NCBI GenBank assembly: GCA_008704415.1
Contig: VXIS01000001.1
Coordinates: forward strand, 310,001-374,000
Reading direction: 5' to 3'
Source: Sphaerosporella brunnea
Lineage: Eukaryota > Ascomycota > Pezizomycetes > Pezizales > Pyronemataceae
DNA: 64,000 bases
Shown here in pieces: positions 31,135 through 42,870 of this stretch. The notes below the pieces were generated by a model. The model saw only the letters and a program-made list of their open reading frames with translations, was not told the origin of the DNA and did not search any database. Position numbers and translations under genes: made by a program. How positions within the stretch are numbered: the stretch's first letter is position 1; every line of letters starts with the position of its first letter.

Positions 31135-33248
31135 CTAAAGCCTCGCCAACCCAGTCGTCTCGTATGTTCCGCTACTCCACGTCGGCACCTCCATCTTCAG
31201 CGCATCGCCACTATACCCCAAATCCTCCGCAATCAAGACAGCAGCCTTCTCGCCAATCAGCAGCGCCGTGCTGTACGTATTGCAGCCAACATTATCCGGG
31301 CAAATCGACAGATCCGCGACCTTCAGTCCCTTGGTGCCATGTACATTCAGCCTCGGGTCGAGGACACCATGTTTCACGATTTCGTTGCCCTCGCGGGGGG
31401 CCATGGAGCAGGTGCCGAGACAGTGCCACGTGGTCTCGACGTGGCGCCGCACCCACTCGTCGATAGCCGCGTCGTCGTCTTTGCTATACTCCAGGTCTCC
31501 GCGGATCGAAACCTGGTTGCTGCTGAGATGGTTCGGGTTCGGGTCTTTGCCCTTGCTGCTCATGCGTGACCACGAGCCGTGGTATAGCCCCGCGGTTAGG
31601 TGGTCTTTTCCGCCGTAGGCGCGCGTGTCCTCGAGTGAGAGATCGTGAGCGCGGGCCGGCGAGTCGTAGCGGAAGTGTGGGTGCAGCGCGGTGACCTCGC
31701 CCGCATAGCAATCCATCCGCCTAGCCGTCTCGCGCGACTTCTTGTACCCCCAGATCATGGGGCCCATGTCGCGGGGGTCGTTCATGAAGCCGGCGTCGAA
31801 GTCCGGGACGGCGTAGGGGTCTGCGGACTTGATGTGCGTGTAGCCGCGCGAGAAGGGGTATTCGAGGAAGTGGAACATGGTGAAGAATTTACCGGGGGGG
31901 ATGAGGAGGTGGTCGCCGAAGAAGCCCGAGATGACGGAGTAGTGCATCACCGGCTTGTCGGGTTTGTTTTTGAAGTAGGAGTCCCAGCCGCTGCGGAACG
32001 CCGGGCCCATCGCGTCGATTTCCTTTTCTGTCGGGCGGAGCTTGACCCCCGCTTCGATGCCGTTGGTGGAGAGCGGCCCGCCGCCGGTTTGGTTCCATTC
32101 TTCAAACACTTTCTTTTGCACCGCTGGGTCGCCGCGCGCAAAGTCGTCGAACGTCTCGGTGTCCGGCTTAGCGCGGTATGCGGCGAACGTGAGGTAGTGG
32201 TCCTGGAAGTTGAGGCCGACGCCGGGGAGGTCGACCAGCGGGTCGACGCCAGCCTTCCGCAGCTTCTCCGGGTTGCCGATCCCCGAGCGCTGCAGCACGA
32301 GCGGGGAGCTCAGCGTGCCGCACGAAATCACAATCTGCTTCCTTGCGCGGAAGATCCTGGGTTCCTGGTTCGCGACGCCGCCGACGGGCTTGGTGGGCAC
32401 GGTTTTCACGGCCACCGCCCGGTTGTCCTGGTCGAAGAGCACCTTGTCGATCTTGGTGTTGCAGAGCAGGTACAGGTTGCCCTTGTTGCGCATGGTGCTG
32501 TGGATGTACGCCGACGCCGAGTCGCTGCGCCGGCCCGTGTCGCGGTTGATCCACTTGAGCCAGTGCTCGGCGCCGTGGGCGGTCGTCAGGTCCTGCAGAT
32601 CGTCCGTGACCGGGATCCCCTGCGTTTCGGCGGCGCGGAGAAAGTCCTGCATCATCGGGTACGTGTAGTTGCCGAACGAGACCTTGATCGGCCCCGACGA
32701 TCCGTGCAGCTCCGGGTTGTTGCAGGGCCGCTGGTACGTCTCGTGCTTCCGCATCAACGGCAGCAGCTCCTTCGTCGTCCACCCCGGCGTGCGGAAGTCG
32801 TCATAGTCCGACGCCGACGCCCGCGTGTACATCATGAAGTTTATCGAAGACCCGCCGCCGAGGATGTTGGCGCAGGGCACGATTGGGGCGCGGCCGAGGA
32901 GGTGCTCGCTCGCTGCGTTCGGTCAGCCATCGTTGCCACCACAGACAGACAGACATGCGGCATACGATTCGCCTGGTAGAAGGACGCTGTCTTGGAGTCC
33001 AGCTTCATGTTCCGCGGAAAGATCGCTGGCCGGTATACCCATGGGTTATTGATGTTGTTCTCGCCGGCCTCGATCAGGAGGACCTTGAGCTTGGGGTCGA
33101 GGTTTGCGAGTCGGCCAGCGATGACGCAACCGCAGGAGCCACCTGTCACAGCAACCGTTAGAACTCTCCCTCACCAAGCAGAGCAGATATCGAACTGCGG
33201 AAACCCACCGCCGCAGACAATGATGTCGACCTCCTCGGGGATAGTCAT
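31135..33248 (-). CDS. AOX: Peroxisomal alcohol (methanol) oxidase, GMC family
   Basis: Three exons are read: 33248-33209, 33142-32966 and 32912-31135, giving 664 residues, the usual size of fungal alcohol oxidases. FAD-dependent oxidation of short-chain alcohols to aldehydes, producing H2O2. The dinucleotide-binding motif VDIIVCGGGSCGCVIAGRLA lies at the N-terminus and is completed only by splicing the first intron. GMC signature 1 is around PCANILGGGSSINFMMYTRA. The catalytic pair is the His in ETTWHCLGTCSM and the Asn in VGCNTYSTALLIGEKA. The C-terminus ends Ala-Arg-Leu, a type 1 peroxisomal targeting signal. The introns (66 and 53 nt) interrupt at GGC G|GT and AAT C|CG. In yeasts and moulds this enzyme belongs to methanol or pectin-derived methanol metabolism; induction cannot be read from the sequence. 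Confidence 0.95.
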
Positions 33249-35749
33249 GATGGGGCAGATGTAGAGTGTGTAGAATTTCGATCTCAATGGATTGCTTGCT
33301 TGATTGCGAGCTCAGACAGAAGGAAGCCGTCGAGGAGACGGTTTATATACACCTCCACCTCCAGCAAACCGCGTCCATGTCCATGTCCATTGTGGAGGAG
33401 TTGAAGCCGACCATCAGGTCCGGTGGGTCTGCCCCCATGCAGAAAGAGGGTACGATCAATGGCATATCTCCACCCCATATTTCACCGGTGATGGTTAGCC
33501 TGGCTGCCTTGCTGTTGATGTTGATAATAACCGTTCCTAAACTGGAAAACCAGCGCAGATCAGCACATAAGCGGATTGTGGGGTAAATGCTGGCGGCGCG
33601 GGGTATCATATACCTGGTGATCTAGCTACATACCCGCTACTACTCAAGTAGTCTCCATCGGCCGCTACGACCGCAGCCGTAACGGAGCTAGAGTGGCTAA
33701 CAGCTGTACTCTGTTCTGCTACAGAGCAATGCACCGCCACAGCAACACGCCGCAAGCCAGCAGGAATGCCTTCGTGGAATTGCGGGGTCTTAGATATAGT
33801 CGAATCCGTTCGCTCTCCTGTCAATCTAATCAGTCCAAGCAACCAACCAAGCAAGCAAGCAAGCAAGCAACCAACGTTAAAGATCCAATCTTGTTCTCTT
33901 CCCGGCCGCCTTCGCCGCGATTCCGAGCACTCCGCGATTCCGAGCATCCCGCGATTCCGAGCACTCCGCGAAGTCTTCAGGACCAGCCCATTTCCATGCC
34001 CGCTGCTCACTGCAGTATTCCCATCCGCTGAGGTGACGATGAGATGGTAATACAAACCCTGCACCTAGCCGAAAGCGAAACAACACGCTAATGCCCCCCG
34101 CATTTTCCCCACGCCGCACTAAACTAGTAAGAATTAGTGGCTAACAGAGCGTTGAAGCGAACACGCGTACGGAACGGAACTGACTTCAAGCCAGTTGATG
34201 TGCAGTTGAAGCTTCAAACCCCCCACTCTCACCACATGTGCATTGCAGCAGCTGCAGCAACGGTAACCCGTTGCTTCCCCGCTGCGGATCCGGGGTCGGG
34301 AGTCGCCAAAAGTGCATCCATAGTAGGTAGATAGAGTAGATAGGTACATAGAATAGGTACATAGAATAGGTACATAGAGCAGGTATAGAGTAAGTGTTCG
34401 GATGTCTTGATTTACATGTAGTGTACATAGTGTAGAGTAGAGAAGTCCATAGGCCGTTCTCATCGTTGTTCTGAAGTGATCAACTAAATTCCCGCGCATA
34501 TCGGAATCAGGTACTGGGCGTCGCTGCAGCAGTCCACACACCTATCACCATCTCTATGCCTGACCAGTCCAAAGACAGAAATAGAACAGAAATCCGTTCG
34601 TTCCCCAGCCGACGCCGCCTACCTACCGCTTTTTGGCGGGGAAACCACGGAGTTGTATGTAGAGTGCATACTTCATGCAAGCGTTTTGGATAGGGACGTG
34701 GAATCCTTTGTTTTCAGGGTTTTTCGGTCTTCCGGGTTTTCGGTTGAGATGGTAGAGCGGGGAACGGTGTTTGTCTGAGGATCGCGATTTGCGATGCGAC
34801 GGAGCGGAGTGCGGTAAATACCTGCATCAAATATCAGCCAAGATCCAACCCCGGCGACGCCACCGCGCAGCTTTTCAACTCCAAATGCGGGATTTCGGGG
34901 TTTCGGTTTTTTGTCCATACCTATTGACCGAGTTGACCGAGTTGACCCAATCCGACTGTCGCTGCCGTTGCTGCTGTCGGTGTGAGATTCGGGAGAGCTG
35001 TGGAGAGCTGTCAGGCGAGTGTTGGAGTTGTTGTGATGAGGGGAGTCGACTGCTTTTGTAGTCTTCAGCCTACTCTACTCCACCATGGCAGGATCGCAGG
35101 CGAGCACGCCTTAAGCACGTATGTTGTGAAAACGAAGACCTGACGCCCGGGGTGGATAATCCGACGAAAAAAACGGGTATTACCGAAGGCAGACCCGGGA
35201 ATAGTACGCCGTAGCTGGCGCAAACACCCGAACCACGTCTTCGGTGAAGAGGCCACGAACGCCACCGAGTGTCAGATGAACTCCAACTACGGCTACATGT
35301 CTCAAAACCAATACACTTGGCGCCCCGCATAATAAGCACTCACCCACACTCTCAACTCAGCCGACCTTGCTGTATCGACTCCAACATATAGCCAGCTGGT
35401 CAGGGCTGTTCGGTGTCCGGAAACTCTTCTCTCCAGCTCCAACGTTAGCGCCGCGGAATCGAGAGCAACGGCCGCAAGAGGTGGTGATCCAGCTCACACC
35501 GACGACCATGGCAACTCGCTCTGGGCGGATCTAGACCACTTGCCCCGCGGCGGAAAGGAGAGAGGTGGAAGGACGGAGGTTCTGGAACACCGAGATATCG
35601 CGCTGAAGGCGTTCTTGGCAAGGCGCAACTACTCTACTCGTTGCTATCACCGGCGCCTCACTAAACAACCCGCGACCCGAGTAATCACGTCGTAAAGAAA
35701 AATCGATAGCTCATCCACCTTTTGCCCAAAAATCAAGTACAGTCGACTT
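33249..35749. other. Gene-poor region
   Basis: Promoter side of the oxidase gene, then no intact gene. Tandem repeats occur at 33851-33871 (CAAG)n, 33917-33970 (18-bp units with GCGATTCCGAGC, three copies) and 34331-34390 (15-bp units with ATAGGTACATAG). An open stretch of 119 codons without ATG lies on the plus strand at 35336-35695. Confidence 0.4.
35336..35695 (+). other. Open frame without start, possible exon or relic
   Basis: 119 sense codons between TAA at 35333 and TAA at 35693, with mixed GC-rich codons. It contains SADLAVSTPTYSQLVRAV, GNSLWADLDHLPRGGKE and EHRDIALKAFLARRNYST. No ATG in frame. It could be an internal exon of a gene whose other exons I could not find, or a relic. No family recognised. 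Confidence 0.3.
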
Positions 35750-35912
35750 TCTGATAAGAATATGGTCGGAACCGCTGGGGCGTATTCTTTCAAAGCGAAA
35801 ATTCTTAAGGAGCGAGTGGCTTGTCCCATATAAACTCGGTCGGGACCGGTCACCCCTATTCTTATAGGGAGATTATTCTTATATAAAATATTCTTATAGG
35901 GAGAGTCGACTG
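35750..35912. mobile_element. TA-flanked MITE, CAGTCGACT ends
   Basis: 163 bp. The left end is CAGTCGACTTTCTGATAAGA; the right end in reverse complement is CAGTCGACTCTCCCTATAAG. TA flanks both sides (35748-35749 and 35913-35914). Imperfect terminal repeats; the inside is AT-rich with two TATTCTTATAGGGAG motifs. Tc1/mariner-type by target site. Confidence 0.8.
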
Positions 35913-36294
35913 TACAAGGACAAAAATAATAGGAAATTCGCGCTTTCACCGCCAAAGCGCTCGCGTTGAGACCTCTATCTGGCCACCACCACGCAATTTA
36001 TAAATTTGCTCCACCATGCAAAACACTAAATAACTATCTTGAATTTCATGTGTTTTTCTACTTTCCCGGCCAGCGGTCAGTTTTTTGGACCAAATGGTGA
36101 TTTTTGGTAAGGTGGTGAAAAGTGAGTGGTTTAGCTGTAAAACTAGGAAAACTGTGACTTTTCCCATTCTTTTTGCCCTGGTACTGTATACGTTCTTTAG
36201 GGAAAGCGGCGGTGGTGGAGATTGGTAGATGAGCAAGGAAATATTCGTCAAACTACTCATGAAACGAGAGTCAAAAAAAAAAAAAAAGGGAAAC

Positions 36295-36560
36295 TCACCA
36301 TCCATGAAAATCGTTTCCACCGTTGTAACGTGCCATGACTGAAGGAAGACGAGAGATCTCTCTATTTATCTCTACAACGGTTATACGATCCAATTCTTCC
36401 TGTAAAACCTGCTTTATTCGACTCAAAGTGGTTACCCTTCCGATCCCCTCCGTGTCTGGATGCGGGACTTCAAATTCGCTCAATGGGGTTAAAATCAACG
36501 TATGCAAATAAACTGTCGCCTATCTGAGACTTTCGCTCCATTGCTGAGTGTTGAGAAGCG
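36295..36560 (-). pseudogene. Tc1/mariner transposase C-terminal remnant
   Basis: On the minus strand one frame reads YVDFNPIERI, the DDE-family motif around the second catalytic acid. After a frameshift, a second frame reads IKQVLQEELDRITVVEINRE and SRLPSVMARYNGGNDFHG, the usual C-terminus of fungal Tc1/mariner transposases. The Trp/Lys segment between them is disrupted. The remnant lies just left of the nested MITEs, but no intact termini frame it. Confidence 0.7.
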
Positions 36561-36621
36561 GGGAACTGACACAGCCGAGAGTGATTAACCCAGAGCCGGG
36601 TACCGTAGAGATTCGGTACTA

Positions 36622-37328
36622 AAGTCCCTCACCAGTTGATGGTGGATACCAGTAGATAGTGGATGATGAGATAAGATAAGAGATATGCCTAAAGCGGTAA
36701 GGTTCGGCGGTCGAGTGATTTCCTGTGAGGACCTGTGTAGAAGCCGCCAAACAACATATCCACGAACAATCTGCGCCATTAAGCATGCCTGAGACCAATA
36801 AACCCTTGGGTTTTGATCCGGACCGCGACTATAACCCAAAAGAGCGCCTGAAATTGGCAGTGGCAATGTATTTTGCCGAACAAAAGGATCTTGAGCCCGG
36901 AAAAAAACCAAATATTGCGAAGCTTTCCCGAGATTTCAACGTACCAGCATCATCTATTCGAAACCATGTTTTGCATCCGGAAAGGGAGCCAAAGTTTAGT
37001 GGCGAATTAATGCCAGCACAGCAGAACCTGTTTCCCGCAGAGGAGCGAGCACTGCTTGACCGATGTATGTTCATGGACGATTTTAGTATCCCGCCCGACC
37101 GTCAAATGATCGAAACACTTGCCAATGCGATACTCTGGCGGCGGCTCCCCGGCCACGAAATAATAGAGCCGTGTTACATTTCTTGTCTTTTTTTCCATGT
37201 AGCGAGCGCGTTGTAGCTGTCTGGCGCGGGGGCGAGCAGGCTGGCGACCTTACCGCCTTAGGCATATCTCTTATCTTATCTCATCATCCAGTATCTACTG
37301 GTATCCACCATCAACTGGTGAGGGACTT
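36622..37328 (+). mobile_element. Pogo-like deletion-derivative element B
   Basis: 707 bp with the same roughly 80-bp termini as element A, flanked by TA (36620-36621, 37329-37330), inserted into the outer palindromic MITE. It carries a DNA-binding-only gene like element A, in opposite orientation in the window. Confidence 0.92.
36785..37216 (+). CDS. DNA-binding-only transposase fragment (element B)
   Basis: 143 residues from ATG 36785 (MPETNKPLGFDPDRDYNPKE). Contains the same Psq-type (IAKLSRDFNVPASSIRNHV) and CENP-B/Tc5-type (FPAEERALLDRCMFMDD, RQMIETLANAILWRR) domains as the element A protein, about 90% identical by eye. Relative to A, a small deletion near 36735 breaks the frame from the terminal-repeat start codon, so translation must begin later. 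An in-frame two-codon insertion (CysMetPhe for Tyr) precedes MDD. The domains remain open, as in copy A. Confidence 0.7.
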   Translation: MPETNKPLGFDPDRDYNPKERLKLAVAMYFAEQKDLEPGKKPNIAKLSRDFNVPASSIRNHVLHPEREPKFSGELMPAQQNLFPAEERALLDRCMFMDDFSIPPDRQMIETLANAILWRRLPGHEIIEPCYISCLFFHVASAL

Positions 37329-37436
37329 TAAGGCAATGTGGCAAAGTCACTGCACTCTGTGGAGAAGTCACTCAGCCTCATGGCAAAGTCACTTAGCCAC
37401 ATTGCCTTAGTACCGAATCTCTACGGCAACTCGTTG

Positions 37437-37755
37437 AATTCAAAAAGATCGGGACAGCGCTAAGCTAGAACGGGTAACACTAACCCACGGGCGCCCCACC
37501 AAAAGGATCACCGGTTTCTTTTTATTCCGACCTTTCTTTTTTTGTTCGGGGAACGCTCCCTTTAGTTGGTTTGCTTTGCGCCTCCATATTAATCTCTAGC
37601 ATCATCCCTTTTTTTTTTGAGCTAGATTCAATCTTTTTGAAGAAACGTTGGGGTAGTTATTGATTATTCTTTGCGAGGCTATGGTTGTCGGCGTGGCTTT
37701 TTTGGTGGGGTGCGGTTACCCGGCCTGTTTAGCGCTGTCCCGATCTTTTTAATCC
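37437..37755. repeat. Imperfect inverted repeat
   Basis: Left arm AAAAAGATCGGGACAGCGCTAA (within 37441-37463) and right arm the reverse complement at about 37728-37751. Weaker similarity extends further inside (GGGTAAC, CCCCACCAAAA). A foldback relic is possible. Confidence 0.6.
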
Positions 37756-37759
37756 ATGA

Positions 37760-38372
37760 ACGAGTAGGCAGATTATCAGCGAAAAATCGCTATCTCCACT
37801 GGAATTGGTCCAAAAAATTCATTCGCTGGCTCAAAATTAATGCAAAAGCATCCTCAAAAATTTTGCAATAGATAAGTCGAGAGTCTGCTTTTCTTTGCGG
37901 TGATGTCGTGTTTTGCGTTGCCGTGTTTTTGGTGGGGCGCGTTTTCAGGACTTAAAAATCCCCCGAGTAGTACTGGCGGATCAGGTGGTTCGCCAGACGG
38001 CTCTTTTCTGCGGCCTCCTTTGGCAGGTTTTAGTTTCCTTCTCCAACAGCGACTAACACCCCCGCGCCGCCCAAAAAAAACAAAAACCAAAAAAACCCCG
38101 CATTAACATGGCATGACATGAACGAAGACATAAAACAGCCCTTCGCGCCTCGGGAGCTTCAGAGCGTTTCCCTCCTCGGGACCACGCCATCGGTTGCGGA
38201 GCCGGAAAGGAGTCCGTAGTTACGGTCGCACCTGCCGAAGCCCGAAGCTTCCATCGGGAGCAACCTATACCAAACGGGAGAGCAATGTCTCGGGTCCACC
38301 CACCCGCATGCGGGGCAAGTGCCAGGAGTGGGAGTTACTATATTGATTGTGTCAGGCCACCAGATTGGAGGA
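37760..38372. other. Intergenic
   Basis: No gene recognised. Contains AT-rich DNA and a CAAAAACC-type A-rich run near 38080. Confidence 0.35.
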
Positions 38373-38953
38373 ATGAGCAGCTGTAACTTTATCGTTCTTG
38401 GCGATACCTGGAGAAATAGCAACACCGGACGCCTAGACTTGGATGGATTGATACAGCTTTTGACTGGAGGGCGCGGGAGACTGAGACATGCCAATGCAGC
38501 GAGATACTGTCAAGCGGATGAAGGAGGCATTATGTACTATAGAGAGGATTTTCGGGTATGCAGTGCAGGTAAAACGGCACATTTTGTCTGCACATGTTTA
38601 CTTTTTCTTTCGTCTGAACAGCCTATAATACACTTCTTGGCTTTTATACCATCCTCGGTGTTGCTGTCACCGCTTCGCCCCGCCAATTCAGAAGCCCGGG
38701 ATTTTCCCCATTATTCGATGTCGATCTGCTGGCCTTTTTTCAGCATTTGCTTTTTTGTGGGGCTGAAGCCACTGGTTCAAAAAAGCCGCACAGGGAAAAA
38801 AGAAACAGGGCTAGATATCTCTTGGCTTTTATACTGATTCAGAAACCTGGCATGGTAGAGTATATGTTTTTTTCCCAAACTCGCTTCCATACCCGAAACG
38901 TCGCAACGATAGCTGCACGACCGAGTCCCGTTACCGCGGTCTTATCAACTTAA
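38373..38953 (+). CDS. Possible two-exon hypothetical protein
   Basis: Exons 38373-38568 and 38622-38953 keep frame across a plausible 53-nt intron (GTAAAA...TCTGAACAG), giving 175 residues. The first exon contains LDLDGLIQLLTGGRGRLRHA. The second is hydrophobic (TLLGFYTILGVAVTASPRQF), then basic (GSKKPHREKRNRARYLL). Codon use in the second exon is T-rich and unlike the neighbouring genes. No family recognised. It may be chance. Confidence 0.25.
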
Positions 38954-39560
38954 GTGAAACTTTCAACGGCAGAGGTGTTCGGTCAACCTTTGTTACACCA
39001 AAACCGACCGACCGACTTTTTGCTACCACCAAGTAGCTAGTATGTCTCTACATACAGCGACGTGAAAACAAACGTGCGGTGTATTCTGCGGCGGACAGCG
39101 TCTGAAGGCCCAAGCCCACGACCGCGGGAAATAAGGTACCAGCTTTGACCAGGTGGAAGGAAGGGCGAGTCTTGTCCGAAACACACACACACACGCATAA
39201 AATGCCCAGATTTGCCATAAAAACTACATGCCGAAACACCGTCCACCAGGCAACATCTAGTTAGCCAGACAATCGTTTTTCCGAAAATCCTTTTTTTTTT
39301 GTTTTTTTTTGTTTTTTTTTGTTTTTTTTCCCGCCGTAATCTACCCCCCAATTTGTTTTGCTGCTTCCCTGTGCCACATCCCTTTGTGTACCCAGGATGG
39401 GTTCTTAGCTATTAATATACGCTTCGCCCCTTCCACTTCGCAGCAGAGGCAACTTGTGCCTGGCAGGGCGGTTTGATGGCAGACCTCTCGAGCGACATTC
39501 CCTTGCAACGCCGTTCAAAGCACATCCGATATCTACCAGGCGCCATTGTTTCGGCCCACA
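38954..39560. other. Intergenic, promoter of the 39561 gene
   Basis: Contains a (CA)n run at about 39181-39194 and T-runs interrupted by single G at 39290-39328. No gene recognised. Confidence 0.4.
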
Positions 39561-40604
39561 ATGGACACCCCCGGCCTCCTGGCGCTTGAATCCATCGGCA
39601 TCCTCATCTCCACCATCATCATTGCGCTCCGCATCATTATCCTCTGGCGGCAGCCCTATCCGACCAAACTCGAAATGCTCGGCGCTGGCTCCATGATTCT
39701 GGGGTGTCTCGTGTCCATCTACATTATGTCGATATGGTGTCACCAGGGGGTGCAGATCCTGCACTGGATTGCGGCGGGGGATGACGATTTCGCGATTGGC
39801 ATGAAGTTGGCGGAGCCGAAGTACATGAAGATGGTTTTTGCGGCGGATGTGGGCACGGTCACAGCGCTGTGGTTGTCTAAGACGTCGATTCTGGCCGCGT
39901 ATGCGCCGGCGTATTGCGGCTTTTCCCTCCGCATGAAGGCGCTGTTCCGAGTTACGGTGGCGGTGGTCGTGGTCACGTATTTGACGGCGATGTCGGCCTA
40001 TCTATTTTATTGCATTCCGATATCGCTGAATTGGTAAGCTAGCTATATCCCGCCATCTTATCCCCCCCCCCCCTCCTCTCCCCATTACTTTGCCTTTGGC
40101 TAACGCCCACATTGAAGGAATGTTATGCCTCCCAAGGGAGAATCCCTGTGCATAACCGCCATCATGTTCACTCCGGTCCTATTAGCATATCTCTGCAACA
40201 TCATCGCCGACCTCCTGATCCTCTCCATCCCCATCATCGCGCTGATTCAGCTACCGGGCCGTACCAAAACGCAAGCCTACGGCGTGGCCACAATCGTCGG
40301 CCTCGCTCTGATCACGCTCGGCGTGAGCGTGTACCGCGTCGTCAGCACAAACCTGAGCGCTTACAGCAAAAGCAAGCCGATCCCGGTGGAGCAACGGAAT
40401 GTGCATATCATCGGGAATACGTTCGTGGTGGTGCCGCTGTTGATCGCCTTTTCGTTGCCGGAGTTTAGGGTGTTTTTGAGAGGAGCGAAAAGAAATGCGT
40501 CGAGTGAGAGCCAGGAGGGGAGAAGCAGTATTGTCGGTGCTGTGCTGCCACTGCGGATCCCTGAGAGAAACGATAGCTATATCGATCTGGTGGAAGGAAA
40601 GTGA
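39561..40604 (+). CDS. SAT4/rhodopsin-type seven-helix membrane protein
   Basis: Two exons are read: 39561-40033 and 40118-40604 (84-nt intron, branch GGCTAACG), giving 319 residues. Seven hydrophobic helices can be placed. Landmarks are ESIGILISTIIIALRIIILW (helix 1), WLSKTSILAAYAPAYCGFSL after helix 3 (the family's 'tKlSiL.lY' motif) and NIIADLLILSIPIIALIQLP (helix 5), with ALITLGVSVYRVVS in helix 6. The C-terminal tail is short and Ser/Arg-rich. This fits the fungal rhodopsin-domain/SAT4 superfamily related to Pth11. No Cys-rich CFEM domain precedes it. The ligand is unknown; many members are orphan receptors of the plasma membrane. Confidence 0.8.
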
Positions 40605-42870
40605 AAAGGTTGAATAGAATTGTATGAAGAATACTATTTTCCCCTTTTTCCCGTGGTGTGGGCACAGACTTCTGTGAGCGACGATCTGAAACAAAAACAA
40701 AAACAAAAAACAAAACAAAAAACAAAACAAAACTCAATATCCACCTGCAAGCGTGAAAAGTCGTTCTACGCGGCCCCCCAAAAGCAGCACCAAAACGCTA
40801 GAGTGATCTACTATGCTTCCGCTCTCAACACATCAACCGCCCCCCAGACCACCTCGCTCACCAGCCGCCACGAAACTGCCGGCGCTGAAATTGAACGGCT
40901 CAAGACCAACTATGCTCCAGGAGAAAGCGAGTCTCGGCCAAGAGAATCTGGCCCCCAGTCAGAACTTGTCGGGTATGCACCTTTCGGCATGGTCATCTCG
41001 CACCGGTTCGATAACAACTGCCGAAGGGCCAGGGTGTGATGCAAGACATCGACACCGGGGGCAGTAAGCGAGCTCTGGTGGTGTTCCGGAGCTCCCACCT
41101 CCCAGATTTTCTAAATTTTGGGAATGAAATTGTGCGGCCAGACTCGGTTCGAATCTTCATGACGTATCACTCAGTATTCTGGGGGCCCTACATACTTGAC
41201 ATAAAAAAGGGAAAGGGATACCGACCATAATAGCCGTTTTTTTTTTTTGTTTTTTTTTTTTTGTTTTTTTTTGTTTTATTCATGGCGTAAGGAAAAATTC
41301 CTTGCCTCGTGGCCAAGGCTTCCCGCTTCCCGCTTCCCCACACCCATAGCCTCATTCTTAACAAAGGATATTAAACGCAAGAACACACCTACCCGTCAGA
41401 CGACTAGCTAGCCGATGGGTTTGACAAACACTGCCGATAAGCCATGCCACACGCCTACAGTTGGCCCGGGATACCTCGCGTATACAAAGCCGACCTTCAT
41501 GACGGCAGGAAAAATCAGTGGTGGCGAGAATCTCTGCAACGCCCGTGGATCGTGACGCTTCTTTATGAGCTGTGCATGCAATCAATCATCGCATTGCATT
41601 GATCGACAAAATCCGCGCGACGAGCCAACCTCTGATTGGTGGGTTCCAAGGCGCCTGGTCAATGCGCCCTATTATGTTGCGATGAGGCCTTGATATTACG
41701 TTGGGATCTGAGCGAGGCGTACAAGGCCATCGTGTGATTGTTTCAAGTATCAATCCTGCCGGGGTGATCTTTATTATTGTACTATATCGCGTTTTATCGT
41801 TGAAATAATGCGGGTAGGTGAGATCTCGCAAGACTTTCTCGATCTAGTGATTTAAACCTCAATTGAGCTCAATGATTTCTCCTTCGAGTATTCAGCCACT
41901 TCCTGCAGAGGCGTTTTTTTGGTTTTAAATGCCGGCAACGAGCTAATATAACGCCCTGCTCTATTTACCTAGTCATTGTGTCTTTACAACAATAAACGTG
42001 GCTACCATCGATCTATCCGGCAGCCCAATTCATGGCAAGAATAAGCGCAGGCGCTCGCACGTATTTTGGGCGGCGGACAGGATACGGATGAGGACAATAG
42101 TCTAGTTAGACTGCTTGTGGACATTGCACGCCTGAGTTTTGTCTAATCTACTGCCTACAGCCAGTGATTTCCCCCTCTGTATGTATGGTTCTCACAGAGT
42201 GCGGCCGCACAAAAGGGGCACTTCTCGTTGGAAGCGTGAGCCTTGTCGGGGATGTGGTACCCAAAGACAACTCAGTAAAGCCAGCACTCTTCTTCCTTTG
42301 GTGGATGTTGGGCGAGCCACAGAAGGCACATGATCTGGAGCCAGAGGGGTTACGGATTGGTTGGTCATGTGGATGGCGAGAGAGGTGGTAGTATTAAGAA
42401 TTCTTGTCAACATCCGGTCCGCGTCCGGTGCGAGCGTCTATCTTGTGGTGTTTTTGATCAACAGACTTTGGTACATACGTTTCTGGCCACTCGCCGCTGT
42501 GTTCCACCGCCGCAGCAGCTGCATCTGCATGCGTCTCCACAGCACCCTCCCCAACTAGGTAAGTCACCGAAAGCAACCGTCCTTGCAATTCCGTGGACGA
42601 AAATTTTCTCGAAATTCACTTCCTAGATTTCGAATATAGGGCATTTTTGCATTGCAATTGTCCTAGCTATGGTTGGGGACACCTTAAAACGGAGTGCCAA
42701 AAGCCACCTTTTGCACACCCACATATTAATTGACCGCAACACATAAAATTAAAAACATTTAATAGGCCACTTTAGAATAATCTAATTGAAAAAAAAAAAA
42801 AACGGTTGTGGAGGGTGGGTTTGTGAAAGTATTTTGTATGGGGCACCCCTGCAAGTGACAAACAGAGGTA
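40605..42870. other. Gene-poor region
   Basis: No intact gene. A (CAAAA)n-like run lies at 40690-40735 and T-rich runs with single G at 41238-41277. The first resembles the tails of the SINE-like repeats but lacks their body. A short coding-like piece (AGAEIERLKTNYAPGES, about 40880-40930) has no start or splice context. Confidence 0.4.

Larger units (their letters stand above)
36603..37426. mobile_element. 115-bp palindromic MITE, split by element B
   Basis: The ends are CCGTAGAGATTCGGTACTAA and its reverse complement, with a 31-bp perfect terminal repeat through AAGGCAATGTGGC. TA precedes the left end (36601-36602); the right side reads CA, one base off. Removing element B and one TA (36622-37330) leaves 115 bp. 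Its end begins CCGTA, as in the MITEs at 42871 and 56642. Confidence 0.85.

Noticed and set aside
31645..32979. 444-codon open frame on the plus strand
   Set aside because: Antisense of the alcohol oxidase, with no motif of its own.
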